Assembly: GCA_963971285.1 (NCBI GenBank) | Contig: OZ020252.1 | Location: forward strand, 20,683,662-20,747,661 | From: Astropecten irregularis | Lineage: Eukaryota; Echinodermata; Asteroidea; Paxillosida; Astropectinidae | DNA: 64,000 nt | Direction: 5' to 3' | Shown here: piece after piece, positions 12,268 to 24,772 of the stretch | How the letters are laid out: each line of letters begins with the position of its first letter | Position numbering within the stretch: position 1 is the stretch's first letter | Notes under the pieces: generated by a model | What the model was told of the DNA's origin: nothing | What the model saw: only the letters and a program-made list of their open reading frames with translations | The model's database searches: none | Position numbers and translations under genes: made by a program

Positions 12268-13700
12268 GTGGGTTGTGAGGGGAGTAGAGTTGTCACACAT
12301 CACATGTCCACCTCCCCTTGACCCCTTGTATGTCAGCTGTCAGGGGTAGTCTGTAGGTGGTCAACCAGACTGGCCGAGATTGATTAATGATTCTGAATCT
12401 AACAGAAAAATGATCTGACTGAGTTAGGTGACGAAACCTTATCCCTGTCAGTTACATGCTTTCCATGAGAAAAAATTGGGATTTGATTTCAGCTGCCAAT
12501 TTTAAAAACCAGCTGAAATTACAAGCACATGTTGTTTTTGTAGCAATGATACGTACTGATTTCTTTGGCTACAAGGAAACTTATCATATGATGAATGCTA
12601 CATGTATTCTTATTGTATGTACAGTGTATGCATGTATGTATTTGGGTTAACAGAAATACCATATACATCATGCATATTACAATAATGAAGGATCAAACTT
12701 TAACAAAAATTGAGACCTCAAAATATTTTATTAATGAGATTTATCAAAAACAAAACAATAGGTACTGAACAATGTGATTATCATCCTAAAATGAAGAAGC
12801 TGAAAAAATAATCTGAATGAATCTTGGAGTTTGTAAGATTTTAAACAAGAATCTCACCAAACAAGCAAACATCCAAACACACATATGTGCCTAATTAAAA
12901 ACCAAGCACATACACACTAGTGATTATTATTATCCATGCTTACATGTAAATACAGTGTGACACGTTTGACATATCATTTCCTATACAAAGTAAATCACAT
13001 ACATACTGAGCGCTAGCTACAACACCACACAGCGGGCTCAGTGTGCTTGTACTTTTTTTTTTTAATAAAAGCAGGTGGCAACTTTTCAAGTAGTCGGCTG
13101 ACTGGCCGGCAGGTAAAACCCCACTTAATCTCCGGGACAGCTGGCCACTTGTCAAGGAAACACTACTAGCTTCATGTCACCAGAGACTCTGCCTGAATTA
13201 TGTTACTGTCAAAATTATCATGTGAATAACGAGAACCATTTGTGCCAATTTTTTTTTGTTAATCTTCCAAGTATAGTTCCTTGCTTTCAAGCTTTTGTAG
13301 CAGCTTTTGATACGAGTCGTGTTTTGATATTTTCTCTGGCTGGGAAGCATTACATAGCTGCTGTGTACAGTGTAAAATTACACAATGTACGTTTAAAATG
13401 TTAACATCAAGTTCAATATGAACATTTCTTTCATACCACAAATGTACAAATTCTCCTTGTACTGTGTACATACAGGCATTGATGAGATTTCTCAGATTTT
13501 TATCTGATTTCAGATTTTTTTTTTTTTGGATTTTTTTTTTCTCACAGGCTGTGTACACTGAAAAGTATAGGAGATTTTCAGAGTTCAGATTTTTTACGCC
13601 CTCTGTCAGTTGTTTTCAGATATTTTTATCACTGGTCAATCTCATCCCTGATACATAGCCAGTTTGTTACTGTCGATTGTTTCTTTTCGTCTGTTTGCAG
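12268..13700 (+). other. CELF intron within RRM2 (1.4 kb)
   Basis: AT-rich, with T-runs at 13.5 kb and no recognised element. It ends with ctgtttgcag. Small open frames here are not supported by homology. Confidence 0.75.
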
Positions 13701-13783
13701 CGAGCTGTGCCTTTGTAACGTTTTCAACAAGACAGAGCGCCCTCAATGCCATTGCAGCACTTCACCAGTCAACGACAATGGAG
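13701..13783 (+). CDS. CELF: CELF exon, second half of RRM2 (83 nt)
   Basis: After completing the codon split with the previous exon it reads ASCAFVTFSTRQSALNAIAA, then LHQSTTME. RNP1 is K-A-S-C-A-F-V-T-F; vertebrate CELFs have R-G-C-A-F-V-T-F, so this protein has Ala-Ser where a single Gly is usual. The change comes from three extra bases right after the acceptor (gtttgcag|cgagc). No AG would allow an 80-nt version in frame. Donor gtacga. It leaves on a codon boundary. Confidence 0.9.
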
Positions 13784-13983
13784 GTACGATGATACGACAT
13801 TAATTAACATTTTCTTGGTTTTGATTTCTAAATAGATTTAGGACTTTTCCTGTTGGAGAATTTACTTGACATTTTAATTTCCATAAATTTGTAAGTTGAG
13901 CTTTCAGAGAAGCACAAATGATATTTTTGTGAATGGTACAACCTGTTTTCCTGATGGGTTTTTCTTGATATATTGTGAGGACA

Positions 13984-14280
13984 GGTGAAGGTAATATCAT
14001 ACTTTGGTTTTTATCAAAGAAATACAGATTCATGGGCAAAAATGTCAAGACAGATACAGTAACAGTCATCTGTGAAAATTTCAGTCCCATACGGTGCCCA
14101 CTTTTTGAGAAAACTGACAAAAACTCACTGTATTTCAAATCTTTATTGGATAAATACAGCATTTCAGGCAGAACAATTTAAACAGTATGTTTCTACCATC
14201 ACCATCTTTGTACCCTGCAAGTTAAATCTGTGAAGATTTCTGTTTTGGTATTCTACCAAAGAATGAAACTACCTTTAAAT
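13984..14280 (-). repeat. AAAGGTA-end interspersed repeat, copy 2 (inverse)
   Basis: The left end GAAGGTAATATCATACTTTGG and the right end CCAAAGAATGAAACTACCTT are inverted versions of each other. The interior holds the reverse complement of family words such as 'cagtcccatacggtgccca' and 'catttcaggcagaac'. It is short and non-coding, so MITE-like, but the duplication is not clear. Confidence 0.72.
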
Positions 14281-15130
14281 CAGACATTGCCTCACAGATG
14301 AGCTGATTCACATTTGTATCTGATTGCACTCCTTTAACTTCATCTTATTCTTACATGGGTTTGTTATCATTTCTCCATCTTGTTATATGCAATTTGTTTG
14401 TGTTTTTAAAAGAGTCCGAACTTATCTTTGCAAGGGTGGTCATCTTTCTATTTTCGTTCTTATGCAATAGTCATGCAGTATCTTTAGGCAGAGCAGGATA
14501 CGTACATGTGTAAGGCCAATGAGTGTATACCTTTTATGTATTGAGTATTTGCATAGGAGTCTAGGATCTGGGCTTTTCGATCCGTTTATTTGCCTGACCT
14601 ACATGTACCTTCCATTCCACCTGTGCTATTCATCTCCTATTGGGTCATCACTAGAACAAATTGTAGGTCACAGGTGAAATTGTAAGAGACTTGAGAATGC
14701 ACAGTCATGAAGAGTCTACCTTCATCAGCAGTAAGACAGTAATTGTAGGCGGCCGGAGCTTTGCAAGCACCATGCTTAGAAGAAAGCCACTTTACCAAGG
14801 AAACAAAAAAAAACCAAGAGGTTGTCATAGAAACCTGTTATGCTGGTATCGTTCAATCTATTATTACCTCATGTAATCAATTCCCTGTGTAATATCAGCC
14901 GTATCAATGACAGTCCTCGTAATTACACATACAGCAAGAAAAATCCTCAACAATATCACTTTACTTCCTCGTACTTTAAAGAAGATTGGAGAGAAATGAT
15001 GGCCCCACTAACCGATAACGTGTTCGTGCTGATCTCTTGATGTGGTCATCAACATCATTATCCCAGTAATTGTGTGCAATGACTTGTATTCATCAGCGTT
15101 TCTGTCAATGAGATGCTCATCCTTTGACTG

Positions 15131-15150
15131 ACACACACACACACACACAC
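15131..15150 (+). repeat. (AC)n microsatellite
   Basis: Ten uninterrupted AC units. Confidence 0.95.
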
Positions 15151-16001
15151 TTGTGAATGTGTGAAGCACACCCTTCAATGGCCCCAGGGGGATACATATT
15201 TGTCATATTCAATCTCATATCTCCCAGTTGTCTTGATTGACTTGTTCTCAAACGTGTTCGGACATGTAGAACCGTGTATCTGAGAGCGGACGCTGAACAA
15301 AAACAAATTGTTTCAAAATTGTTCGCCTTGTGGCATTATGCATTAGTGAAGTAATGACAAAAACATGTTATTTACGAAAAGAGTGCGTTTTTAAATGAAA
15401 GTCATGAAAAAAGTTATAATCGAAAGTGATTTTGACTCAACTTGTACCAATTACATTTAAGATTGATCACCATTTTCTGGCTGTAGCGCTAGCGTGGAGA
15501 TTCTGTGCTGTAAGCAGTATCAAGTCCTACCAGCAGCAAATGTGGGCATAAGCCAACATTCTGTACGTCAGTCTTGACTCTTCGACAAAATTCATGGCAC
15601 ATCCATTAAGTCACCTTCCTTGCATACTCTTCGGAAAAGATAACACCACTTCTAAAAAGAAAACGGGTACCAGACTATTTTGGATCCAAGCCTCGGTTTG
15701 ATTGCACTGCTTCGAATGCAGGATGGATGCACCGTGAATAAGGCCTATAGCAACCAGAGATTCCTCACTTATGAACAAGTAGATCAAGAATTTGGGCCAT
15801 GGTCTGCAAAGATACTAAAATCTACGTGCCAAATGTATGTACAGTAAGTACTACCCTTGACATTTGGCTCTGAAATTGAGATAATTGAATCAATAGAGAA
15901 GAAATCAATTTGATCATGGCGGAGTGATAGCGGTAGTTGCAAGCCTTTCTAGCATCTATGCGGAGGATTTGAGTTAGTTTGTGTTTCTTTGGCTCTAACA
16001 G

Positions 16002-16130
16002 GGTTGCACCTCAAAGCTGGTAGTCAAGTTTGCAGACACGATTCGAGAGAAGGAACAGAAGAGGATCCAAGCCATGAACCAGGCACTCAACAGTGGACTG
16101 GCAAATAATTTCAGCAGCCAGTACTTTGCG
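16002..16130 (+). CDS. CELF: CELF exon, end of RRM2 and start of linker (129 nt)
   Basis: It encodes 43 codons: GCTSKLVVKFADTIREKEQK, then RIQAMNQALNSGLANNFSSQ and YFA. KLVVKFADT is the last beta strand of RRM2, and EKEQKR is the invariant basic stretch that follows it in CELF proteins. The Q/N-rich remainder begins the divergent linker. QYFA corresponds to the QYLA of vertebrate CELF1/2. Acceptor ctctaacag, donor gtaagt. Both ends lie on codon boundaries. Confidence 0.93.
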
Positions 16131-17118
16131 GTAAGTCTCTGTTTGAGCCTCCTAGCCTTCTAATGTCTTGAAGTGTCTTTCAGGTATACTCTAAACCTCT
16201 TAAGCCATCCTCATCTTTAAGAAGCTTCCTAGTACCCTGTTCCTGTTCATGTCATGAAGTATTTCCCTTTACCTCTTCCCTCTCAAATAGTCCCATGTAA
16301 AGCCACGTTCCCCATGCTTGACTCCTCTTCCATTTCATCACACACTCGTTGCCAGTACCTCAACCAGCCTCCTCCTGGTCTGAGGTTTAGAGTACCTCAT
16401 CCCTCTCAGTTAGTCAGTCAGTCGTCATTCTTTGCAGGTCCCTTCTCCCTCTAATAAATCCCATCTTGAATCATCGACCCTCTATCCTCACGTAATCATC
16501 CTGCTCAGAATTACCTTTAGACGTTTCAGACATACTGTCCAAATATGTTCACTGCATTCTTCGTTTGCAGAAGAAAAATTCCATTTTAGAATTGATCCAC
16601 CATACACAGCACGTATCAAGTGGTGACCCTTGCTATACAATCCCATTTCAGTGGACAGGTTTTCCCCTCTCAATGTTCTGAAATCGAAGTTTTTTGTTTG
16701 TTTTTTCATTTCTTTGTGTCTGTCATCTTTCCTCGATTCCTGTGCTGCTGTTTCTTCATTGTTTGTTTCTCTGTGTCCACTACCATCATTTTCCAACCAA
16801 ATTTCTTGGTCTGTTGTTATCCTCGTTGAAATGAGGAGTTTTATTCCTTGGTACATCTTTGTCGATTACTATAATGTCATGCAGTGGGGATTTGTTTGAA
16901 GTGTTACTTGTGTTTATACTCCGTCTGTATGTCTGATTAGAGTAGAAGTTATGCTTGTATCAACTCATAACTGATGCCTTAGCATTAAGTCACGGGCCAT
17001 TGCCGGTAGTCCAGTGGGACCCCCTCCCCTTCCCCCTTTAGTTTCCATTCCATCCAGAGTCTGCTTCGGACATCTTGGTCAGTGAAACAGGAACTATACT
17101 TACATGATTGAAGCAGAT

Positions 17119-17470
17119 TAAAGGTATAATACATGATTGGTAAAGGTCACATAACAGCATTCACACTTTGTCTAATCCAGCATCTGCATAAAATAATAAA
17201 CCTGTGAAAATTTGAGCTTAATTGGACATCTGAGTCACGAGAAAGTTGCAAAAACCTGACTCAAACACAAAGAATGGTTTTGATGTTACCCCAAGATCAA
17301 AACTGTTTTCGGTCTTTTTTTGACTAATGTCTGGACAAATACAGCATTTCAGGCGGAAATATTTTAAGGGTATGTTTCTACCAGCACCATCTTCATACCC
17401 TGAAAGTTATATGTAAATCTGTGAGCATTTCTGTTTGGGTATGTTACCAATCCTGTACTTACCTTTAATG
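17119..17470 (-). repeat. AAAGGTA-end interspersed repeat, copy 3 (inverse)
   Basis: The ends ATTAAAGGTATAATACATGA and, inverted, ATTAAAGGTAAGTACAGGAT bound about 350 bp. The reverse strand shares 'gggtatgaagatggtgctgg', 'gcctgaaatgctgtatttgtc' and 'aaaacagttttgatctt' with the other copies. Both ends are visible, so this copy best defines the family: TTAAAGGTA termini, MITE-like, no ORF. Confidence 0.78.
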
Positions 17471-18000
17471 TTTGTGGCAGGATAAGGTACAAGACGGAAT
17501 ACAGTTGGTCAGAGGGTCTGTTGGCAGCTCCCTATCATCCATCCAGTGAGTTGGATGCTAGGGTGTTTGGAATGTACACTCTCTCTCTCTGGGCATATAT
17601 AACAGCTGTTTCTTCTAGTTAGTTGTCTGTTGGCCACAGAGGACTGAATCCTTGTTCCTCCCAGCGGTCTGTTTATCAAATCCACGGCCAATTTTAGAGG
17701 GGGTAATATGGACTATTCTACGCCTGAGTGCATGGTCCCAGGCAGGGAAGCTTTTGTTTTTCAAGTGGAACTCGCTGCTCTCAATTTGTCATCACAAATC
17801 AATTTCTTTTTCAAATTTTTCTTCAGTTTTTTTCTTTTTCCTAATTTTCATGCATTTTATGCACACAACTAATGAAGTATGTAATGAAGTATGTCATTTC
17901 ATTGGAGGGGCAGGAATTTAGACTTCAAAACTATACAAGTCCTCTCTGCTGATGCAGCTGGCGTTAGTAAGAAGATGAAAAGAGTTGAACAGAAACAATT

Positions 18001-18027
18001 CGCCGAAAGAAGAAGAAGAAGAAGAGA
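18001..18027 (+). repeat. (AAG)n microsatellite
   Basis: GAAAGAAGAAGAAGAAGAAG run in an intron. Confidence 0.85.
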
Positions 18028-19139
18028 GTGGGGAAGAAAAAATCTCATTGATGTCCCTCAGGGCTCTGGGGGTCGATAAGGAAATGACTGGCCAAGAAAA
18101 AAACAAGAAGGGAAAGTACATTGGTGCTGGGCATCCACTGTACAGAGTTCAATAGAACTCTCCTAACAGCATAAGAATAGTCAATAACCTGCTCCCTAAA
18201 GGTGCATTTTACGGATTAGATGCAGTGCAGTGGAAGTTTGGATTTATAGCTGTGACTGCGCCTCTTTGGATTGCTATCTCCTTCAATTCCATACCCATCT
18301 GCCCATCCCACGCAATCCTTTAAAACACAGCGTTTGCAAGAAAATCTTTCAGGCAGGAAAGTGGAAAATTGCCAGCATATTTTTTTTGTGTTCTTGTGCC
18401 CGATTGGGACAACTGATGGTTCTTTAAGTGCATTAACATCTTTGGGGTAATTTAGTTTTCAAATTTTTTCAAGACATAGGTTTTTAATGCATTGAGATTC
18501 AAATATTTGATTCTAACAATGAATTTGGTATTCATTGTCGTGGTTGTCATTGCTCACGTGTGTATATCACACTGTCAGTGATGTATGTAATGTAGTCATG
18601 TAAATTGTGCAGTCTTCTTGCGTAATGTTAAAAGCATTCTTGACATTCCAATGGAGAATGTCTGGACCAGACTTCATTTCATATCTTGATTGCACGCACA
18701 GGACGACCACACGCTCTAATTGCTACATTCTCATTAAGATTTTCTGGAGTTTTTACATTTGTATACTACATGTACATGTACATTGGTACGTCGGGACCCT
18801 AAGCTAAGATTGAACACTTTTACACCGTCGGAATCTAGTGATTCACTACACCACATCTCAGCACAGATTGGGATGGATTTAGCCAGGATTTAAGCAGCGT
18901 TTTCTTAAATTCCACATTCCCTGGAGGGGGTATCTCAGTTAAAACACTGTTAACTGCTGAATAAGCCAGCATATTTGCGAGGACGGTTTGACCCCTGGCT
19001 TAATTGGTGTCCTGCTGTTGGCATGACACAAGTTCATATGCTCACTCTGACCTAGCTGCAGGGCACCGGTTACATGATGGTTTGGGCGTGCTTACATGGT
19101 GTGATTAACCTGAAAGGTGCTTTACCTGGGACCTTTACC

Positions 19140-19375
19140 TCCAAACCTTGGCTCAGGCTCCAGTATCGGCTTCGGCTTTTGCTCTGGCTCAGGCTCAATT
19201 TCTTACATCCATTTTAAAGTAACGGGTATCAAATGAGAGGCTTTTGGCTACGGCTTGGAAGTAGATACTGAAAATGAAAATTTAGCTTCAGCTTCAATGA
19301 AACACAACAACAAATATTTTCAGCATATGGATGACAGATATTAAGCAAAAGCCAAAGGTTGGAAAAGGCTCTTGG
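19140..19375 (+). mobile_element. MITE, GGGGTTTACGAAA family, degenerate copy 2
   Basis: It shares 'aacgggtatcaaatgagagg', 'cggcttggaagtagat' and 'cagcatatggatgacag' with the other family members and carries the same GGCTC repeats, but its ends are eroded. Boundaries approximate. Confidence 0.65.
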
Positions 19376-20377
19376 TCTTTGATTTGAAGTACCAATGTTC
19401 ACTGTTTCACTGAATATCACAAACTCACCATGTACATGTACGTCTGGCGACAACAAATCTGAAAATTCCAGACTTGATCTATGAATAATTAAAATTCAAT
19501 ACCTGAACACGCGTATGCAATTAAATAACCGCAACTCGACAAACAACAACAAAAATCAATTTTATTTTTTCATTCTGACACAACCATGAAGAATTGAAAA
19601 AGAATTGGAAAAGCCAATTAGCATGTTAGACTCGTGGTTGGAATATTAAATACAGGTTCTGTAGTTTGAGAATATCAATATGGCAAGACCTTGGAGTGGA
19701 GATGGTGAGAAAAAGGCTTGACATTTTAGCATGAACCAGACAAAATCTGAGAGGAAAAACTGCACAAGGAAAATATCCAAATGAAATTATGACGCATGAT
19801 GCTTTTTTTTGTTGTTGTTGGATGGGGGCACTGCAAAGGATGAATTTACTGTCAAATATTTGTGTGTAGAATTTAAAATGTCATCAATAATTGGACTGGG
19901 TTTATACTGAGCACTTCATAGACTGCTTCCAAGAGCTAGCTCTCTCTCCTATTTGGAAGAATTTTGCAAAATCTCGGTTTTGTGCCACTAGTAATGCCGC
20001 TTTATTGATACCATCTTGCCCTGATACGTAGCTAATTAGCAGACGGCTTGCCACCAACCGACCCCCTGGGCCACTTACACTTTCGTAATTCCATTTTTTT
20101 CCTTCCAAATGTGGGATGCCTTCATCGCAGTCATGCTGTTACTTAAAACAGCTTGGGTCCCCCCCCCCATACACACACATACACCACTTTCTGAAAGAAA
20201 AAGCAAGAAAGGAGCCCCCCAGGGGAGATTGGAGCCGGTAGCCGCTGGTGGCGACATAACTTTCCATCTCTTCTATTGAATTATAGGGACTTGACTGCCT
20301 TGTTATTAAGTCTTAAAATAGTATTTCTCTGGTCATTAGACTGAAGCCGACAGACATATGCCTAGAGGTAGCAGGGA

Positions 20378-20400
20378 AGGGGGGGGGGGGGGTGGGGGGA
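20378..20400 (+). repeat. Poly-G tract
   Basis: Long G run with one T interruption. Prone to sequencing error. Confidence 0.85.
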
Positions 20401-20779
20401 TGGAAGGTAGGGGGGACTTTATTTATCATTATGGGTCTGGATTGGCTTGGGATCAGCGCCTAGTAGTAGTACTCCTCTTAATTGCTTCGTAATCACTCGG
20501 GGCCACATGACATTTCAGATGCCCTTGAAATAAACAAATTTAATGAGAGGAAAAATCAATAGTTACGTGCATATTTATAGATATACATACATATGTATGA
20601 CATTATGGCTAATTTCAACAACAATTTGGTAATTTTTTGTTTCCATGTTTCCATTGAATTGTGTTTGTTATTCGAGAATATGCAGTATTTAGTGCAAGAC
20701 TCGAACAATAATCCTTTTTTTGTGTGCTTAATGTTGGTTGTTTTTTCAATTTCTGTGCATTTTTGGTGCACGTCTGCAG

Positions 20780-20839
20780 CAAGCCCTACAGACCGCATTG
20801 CGCCCAGATGATAACTTGGACAAAGCCCTCCAAATACCA
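20780..20839 (+). CDS. CELF: Candidate CELF cassette exon (60 nt)
   Basis: Twenty open codons, QALQTALRPDDNLDKALQIP, lie between a good acceptor (T-rich tract then gtctgcag) and a fair donor (CCA|gtaggt). Both ends fall on codon boundaries, exactly the phase needed between the exon ending at 16130 and the one starting at 28440. The Q/L/A-rich content fits the linker. Skipping it joins YFA directly to MLVNLM, which aligns better with vertebrate QYLALYLQLL, so if real it is an alternative exon. No RNA evidence. Confidence 0.42.
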
Positions 20840-21838
20840 GTAGGTCCATTTCTCATCAGATTCCAACCAAAAAAATCAATCAAAACTCACCAGAAAATTA
20901 ATCATTATCATTATTGAGAAACAAGACATCTAAAGTACTTGGCCCTGTAGTCTATTAACACCCCCCCCCAGGTTCCGAGTTTTCTAAATTCTCTCGCAAG
21001 ATGAATATTTTATTAGATTATTTTGAAAGTTTCCCCACGATCATTGCATTTGCCAGAATAATTTGTATTATGAATAATTCCACGTTTATGAAAAATTGAG
21101 TAAAAAAAACCATGTCGTGTTTGCTTTGGCCCTGAGTCTTAAACATTTTCCAAAGTGGCTTTTAAAAATCATTATCACATTTATGAAATTGAGATTTCTC
21201 CTTTCAGTTTTGGTTTTTTTTTTTTTTTGTCCCTACGACTGACTATTTTTATGCACGAGAAAGAAACATTGCAGGGTTTTTTTTCTTTTTTTTTTGCCCC
21301 AAGTCTTGAGTAGTTGAAATTCTCTTAAAAGATTACTGCATTTGTCGGCCTGTGCGTCTAGAGGGGCTATATCCCTATTCCCCATGGGCTTGTTAATGCG
21401 CTTGCTGTAACACCCAGGTCTGTTTAGCTTCGGAAATCGGCCGTGGAGGCTGACCCAGATTGAGCCACGGGAATTTTTTTTCTTCTTTGGTCCCCTCTCT
21501 CACACTTTTTTCATCCTTCCAGGAGAATTTCTAATTTGTGGATGTTGTGGAGTACATAGCCTTACAGCTTTTTTCCTTTCTTATACTTTGACTCACCAAA
21601 GGGGACATCACTGCCCCCATGCATCCCCCTCTCAAAATGTGATGCTCCAAATCACATGGTGTATTTTCTTGTACGAAATCATTGAAATAAGTGAATGCGG
21701 TTGTATCTATTGGGTGTATATTGTAGATGTGGATCCGTCCTGTAGTGTATAGGTCTCTATGCAAGTGCACATGATCAAAAAGGGGATCGGTTTATGAAAT
21801 CAGACACAAGCACATTATATCAGTTGGTCGCATTTCAT

Positions 21839-22084
21839 CAGGGGCCAATTTCATGGAGCTGCTAAGCACAAACAATTGCTAAGCACAAAAATGTCTTGCC
21901 CAATAAAACAAACCACCATTAAAAATTCTATTTCATATTTATGGTCGGCGGACAACTGCCAAAGAACAATCACAAATGAAATACAACGCATGGAAATTTG
22001 GTTGTTAATCCTGTTTTTATTAAGACAAAGATTTTCATGGTTAGAACATTTTTGTGCTAAGCAGGGCCGTGAAATTGGCCCCTG
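21839..22084 (+). mobile_element. hAT-like MITE (CAGGGGCC ends), copy 1
   Basis: It starts CAGGGGCCAATTTCATGG and ends CGTGAAATTGGCCCCTG, a clear terminal inverted repeat. CAGGG-type ends are characteristic of hAT elements. The repeated word GCTAAGCACAAA sits inside both ends. No matching 8-bp target duplication was visible. Related copies are at 40855-41064, 38300-38360 (fragment) and probably 35302-35806. Confidence 0.8.
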
Positions 22085-23317
22085 GTGTTGAAGTCTTGAA
22101 TACCTTGCATCTCTAGTATAAGAGTATGATAAGCATATGTACATCTAGGTACAACCACAAACCCACATGGAATAGCTTATATTATGAAGTACACATTGAG
22201 CTTGGTTGAATGTCACCGTGTATTATTTCTCACTATTCCAGTCAGCGCGCAGCCCACTGCAAATAGCTTCCGTTTGTTTTCTACGTATGCACATTCCGAC
22301 CGGCACTGACTGACTTTGCATATATAATGAGCTCGGAGTACGCGTTTTAAAAAGATCGTAACGTCCATACTAATGGGTCTTTTGTTATAATTTGATTGGA
22401 TTATGTGGGGTATAGAGGTTAATTTTCCATTCTGAAATGAAAACATGTTTGGGACGTATGCATTACGTGAGATTTAGCGGCAAAACCACTTGTCTTTTTG
22501 TATAAAAAAAACTGGCGTAGAAATGGTCTTCATATGTTGTCTCACAATTTCTCCGTAGAAATGAACCATATACGAACCGGTAGAGAAAACATTCCTTTTC
22601 ATCATTATCTAAAATCCTACGCTTTAATTTTTGGGAAACAGTCAGGAGCAGTCAAAATGTTCACCCTCTCCTCCCAAAAATGTAACGAAACACGAGTCTT
22701 AACCCGCTACCCCGTCCTCAATGAAGCGCAGCTGTGGTTGGTCAATTGGTTGTTGGAGGTCATTTATCCTCGGATATCAGCCAATCATGTACTGCAGTAC
22801 AGTACGCAAGGCAACGACATCAAGTTTGATGCCCAGACTCCATACGCAAAAATCAGTTCAAATCTTCGCCACGTGAAGCAACCAGACGATTCGTCTACAA
22901 CCGTGTGTACAGACGTGGCAGCGTTGTCCTGAGAAAAATGGTTATGAGAATATCGATGTTTATTAAATACGGTCTTGATTTTTTGCCTACTATTTTTAAT
23001 GGGTCTTCTGCAATTTTGTGTTAATTAATATGGGTGTGACTGAGGCCAGGCCCTCGGGTTGCATTTATTTGAAAACAATTATGAATGGTAGGCCTACGAA
23101 GTTAAATAAGTGCACCACTTTTTAAAAATTAATAAAATTTAAAATGTTGCCTTTTACAAGATCTCATTTACTTCTTGCTCAGTGGAGGAAGAGAATGTTT
23201 TCCCACTACAACCTTCAGCATTTTCTCAAAAGTTAAGGCATAATCCAAAGGTCCACAACATTAAACATGAACAAGACTAAAACAAGAGTTTTGTTTCTTT
23301 TGGGCAATAGTGTAGCA

Positions 23318-23323
23318 TTTATT
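23318..23323 (-). terminator. Possible poly(A) signal on the - strand
   Basis: TTTATT on the + strand reads AATAAA on the - strand. It is followed on the - strand by a transcript-end-like T/G-rich stretch. It would serve a nested - strand unit starting near 24.95 kb. Such hexamers are common by chance in AT-rich DNA. Confidence 0.25.
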
Positions 23324-23539
23324 AGTTCAACTGCTCTTCAACTGATTCCTATTGTAACACAATAACACATGAACATGAAAACCAACAAACTTGGCAGTTT
23401 TGTTAACTGTTACTGTAACCGTTCCTCCATTCAGCTGGCTGGGAGAGAACGTAACAATGGAAACATATCAATAATATTAATAGCACAAAGACTGAGTACA
23501 CACATTAAAGTAATTTCAGTAAACATTAACAAAATTGCA

Positions 23540-24230
23540 ACGCCACTTTATAAATAATACAAACAAAAAATAGAAGTCAACACACAACAAAATAATCACA
23601 TTGTATACATTTGTAGGCATGTTTAAGCAAGGCAAGTACCCCTTTTGGCTAGCTTTGGGCAATATTCAAGATTTTAACACCCCTCAACATTTTTACCATC
23701 TTTAAAAAATAAAAGTTGAAAATATTTGTTAAATAGAGGAATTGTCAACTTTAGTCCACACACTTGTTGTACTTAACTGGTTCTGAAACCATTGGCATTT
23801 TCTAAAACATTTAGTAAACAAAAAAAGACAAAAATCAATCTTACATAATAAAAATGATATTATTGCAAGTGCTGTACAACTTTAGTAGTGATAAATTAGC
23901 ACATTTTGTTTCTCCATGTGGACCCTGAGAATAAGCATAACAATGAACACACATTTTTAAGACATGTATACAGTATTCAGACATATATCAATTATAACAC
24001 AAAGACTTCATGTAGACCAAAACAGATCTTCAGTACAAATATCTAAATACAACAGAAAATGTATATGCATAAACACAAATTACACTTGCTAGTACACGCA
24101 AATTTATAAATACTGTACACAGAAACAAAAAAGTAATCACATGTGACATCATTTACATTGCATACATGTTTAGGCAAGTACCCGTTTTGGCAATCTTTGG
24201 TCAAGAGTAAAGGTTTTAACACCTCATGCT
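23540..24230 (+). repeat. Diverged internal duplication (units about 23540-23690 and 24105-24230)
   Basis: Both units share the order 'aagtaatcaca'-like, 'atacat(g)ttt..ggcaagtaccc', 'ttttgg', 'ctttgg' and 'ttttaacacc.c'. A third fragment (TTTAGGCAAGGCACACATTA) sits at about 24376. The repeat explains part of the AT-rich core of the 2.7-kb block. Confidence 0.6.
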
Positions 24231-24772
24231 TATAAACAAAAAAGTTAATACTTGCTGGATACAAGACGAGTGTGGTAAACCTTTACCCATGTCTATACAC
24301 TTAATTGTCACATGAAAGTAAATGGTACAAAATATAAAGTATAAAGTAATAAAAAAAATATTAATATATATGTATTTAGGCAAGGCACACATTAGGTGAC
24401 TGATATTGGTTGCACAAGTCAATGGATGGAAAAAATAAATAATTAACATGTGACGTCACAATTCATAGCAGAATCGCACGCTAAACCACCAAATCTCGCA
24501 GTTTTGAAATGTAAAAAATGAGATAAATACTCCGCACCGTAGAAACATTATTGATATTGAACGATGGGGAAAACCTCAATCTCGCCAAATATCGTCACCA
24601 TTTCAACGTATCATTTCGGAAACAGTCAGGAGCACTAAAAACGTCTAAGATACTACAAGCGTTGTTCGAGAATTAAGACACACATTGGGGCTATTTTTCA
24701 CGCGAAAATCTAAAAATTAACTGATAAAAAACGATTTTTTTTCATTGCTTTAATCATAAACAATGCACTCAC

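Larger units (their letters stand above)
13784..16001 (+). other. CELF intron (2.2 kb)
   Basis: Contains an AAAGGTA-end repeat (13984-14280) and an (AC)n tract (15131-15150). No exon recognised. It ends with a modest acceptor, ctctaacag. Confidence 0.75.

Noticed and set aside
12022-12303. 93-codon - strand ORF
   Set aside because: Antisense shadow of the RRM2 exon.
22498-22932. 144-codon + strand ORF in the 2.7-kb block
   Set aside because: Longest frame of its region, but no recognisable domain, no transposase motif and ordinary codon use. Kept only as content of the block.
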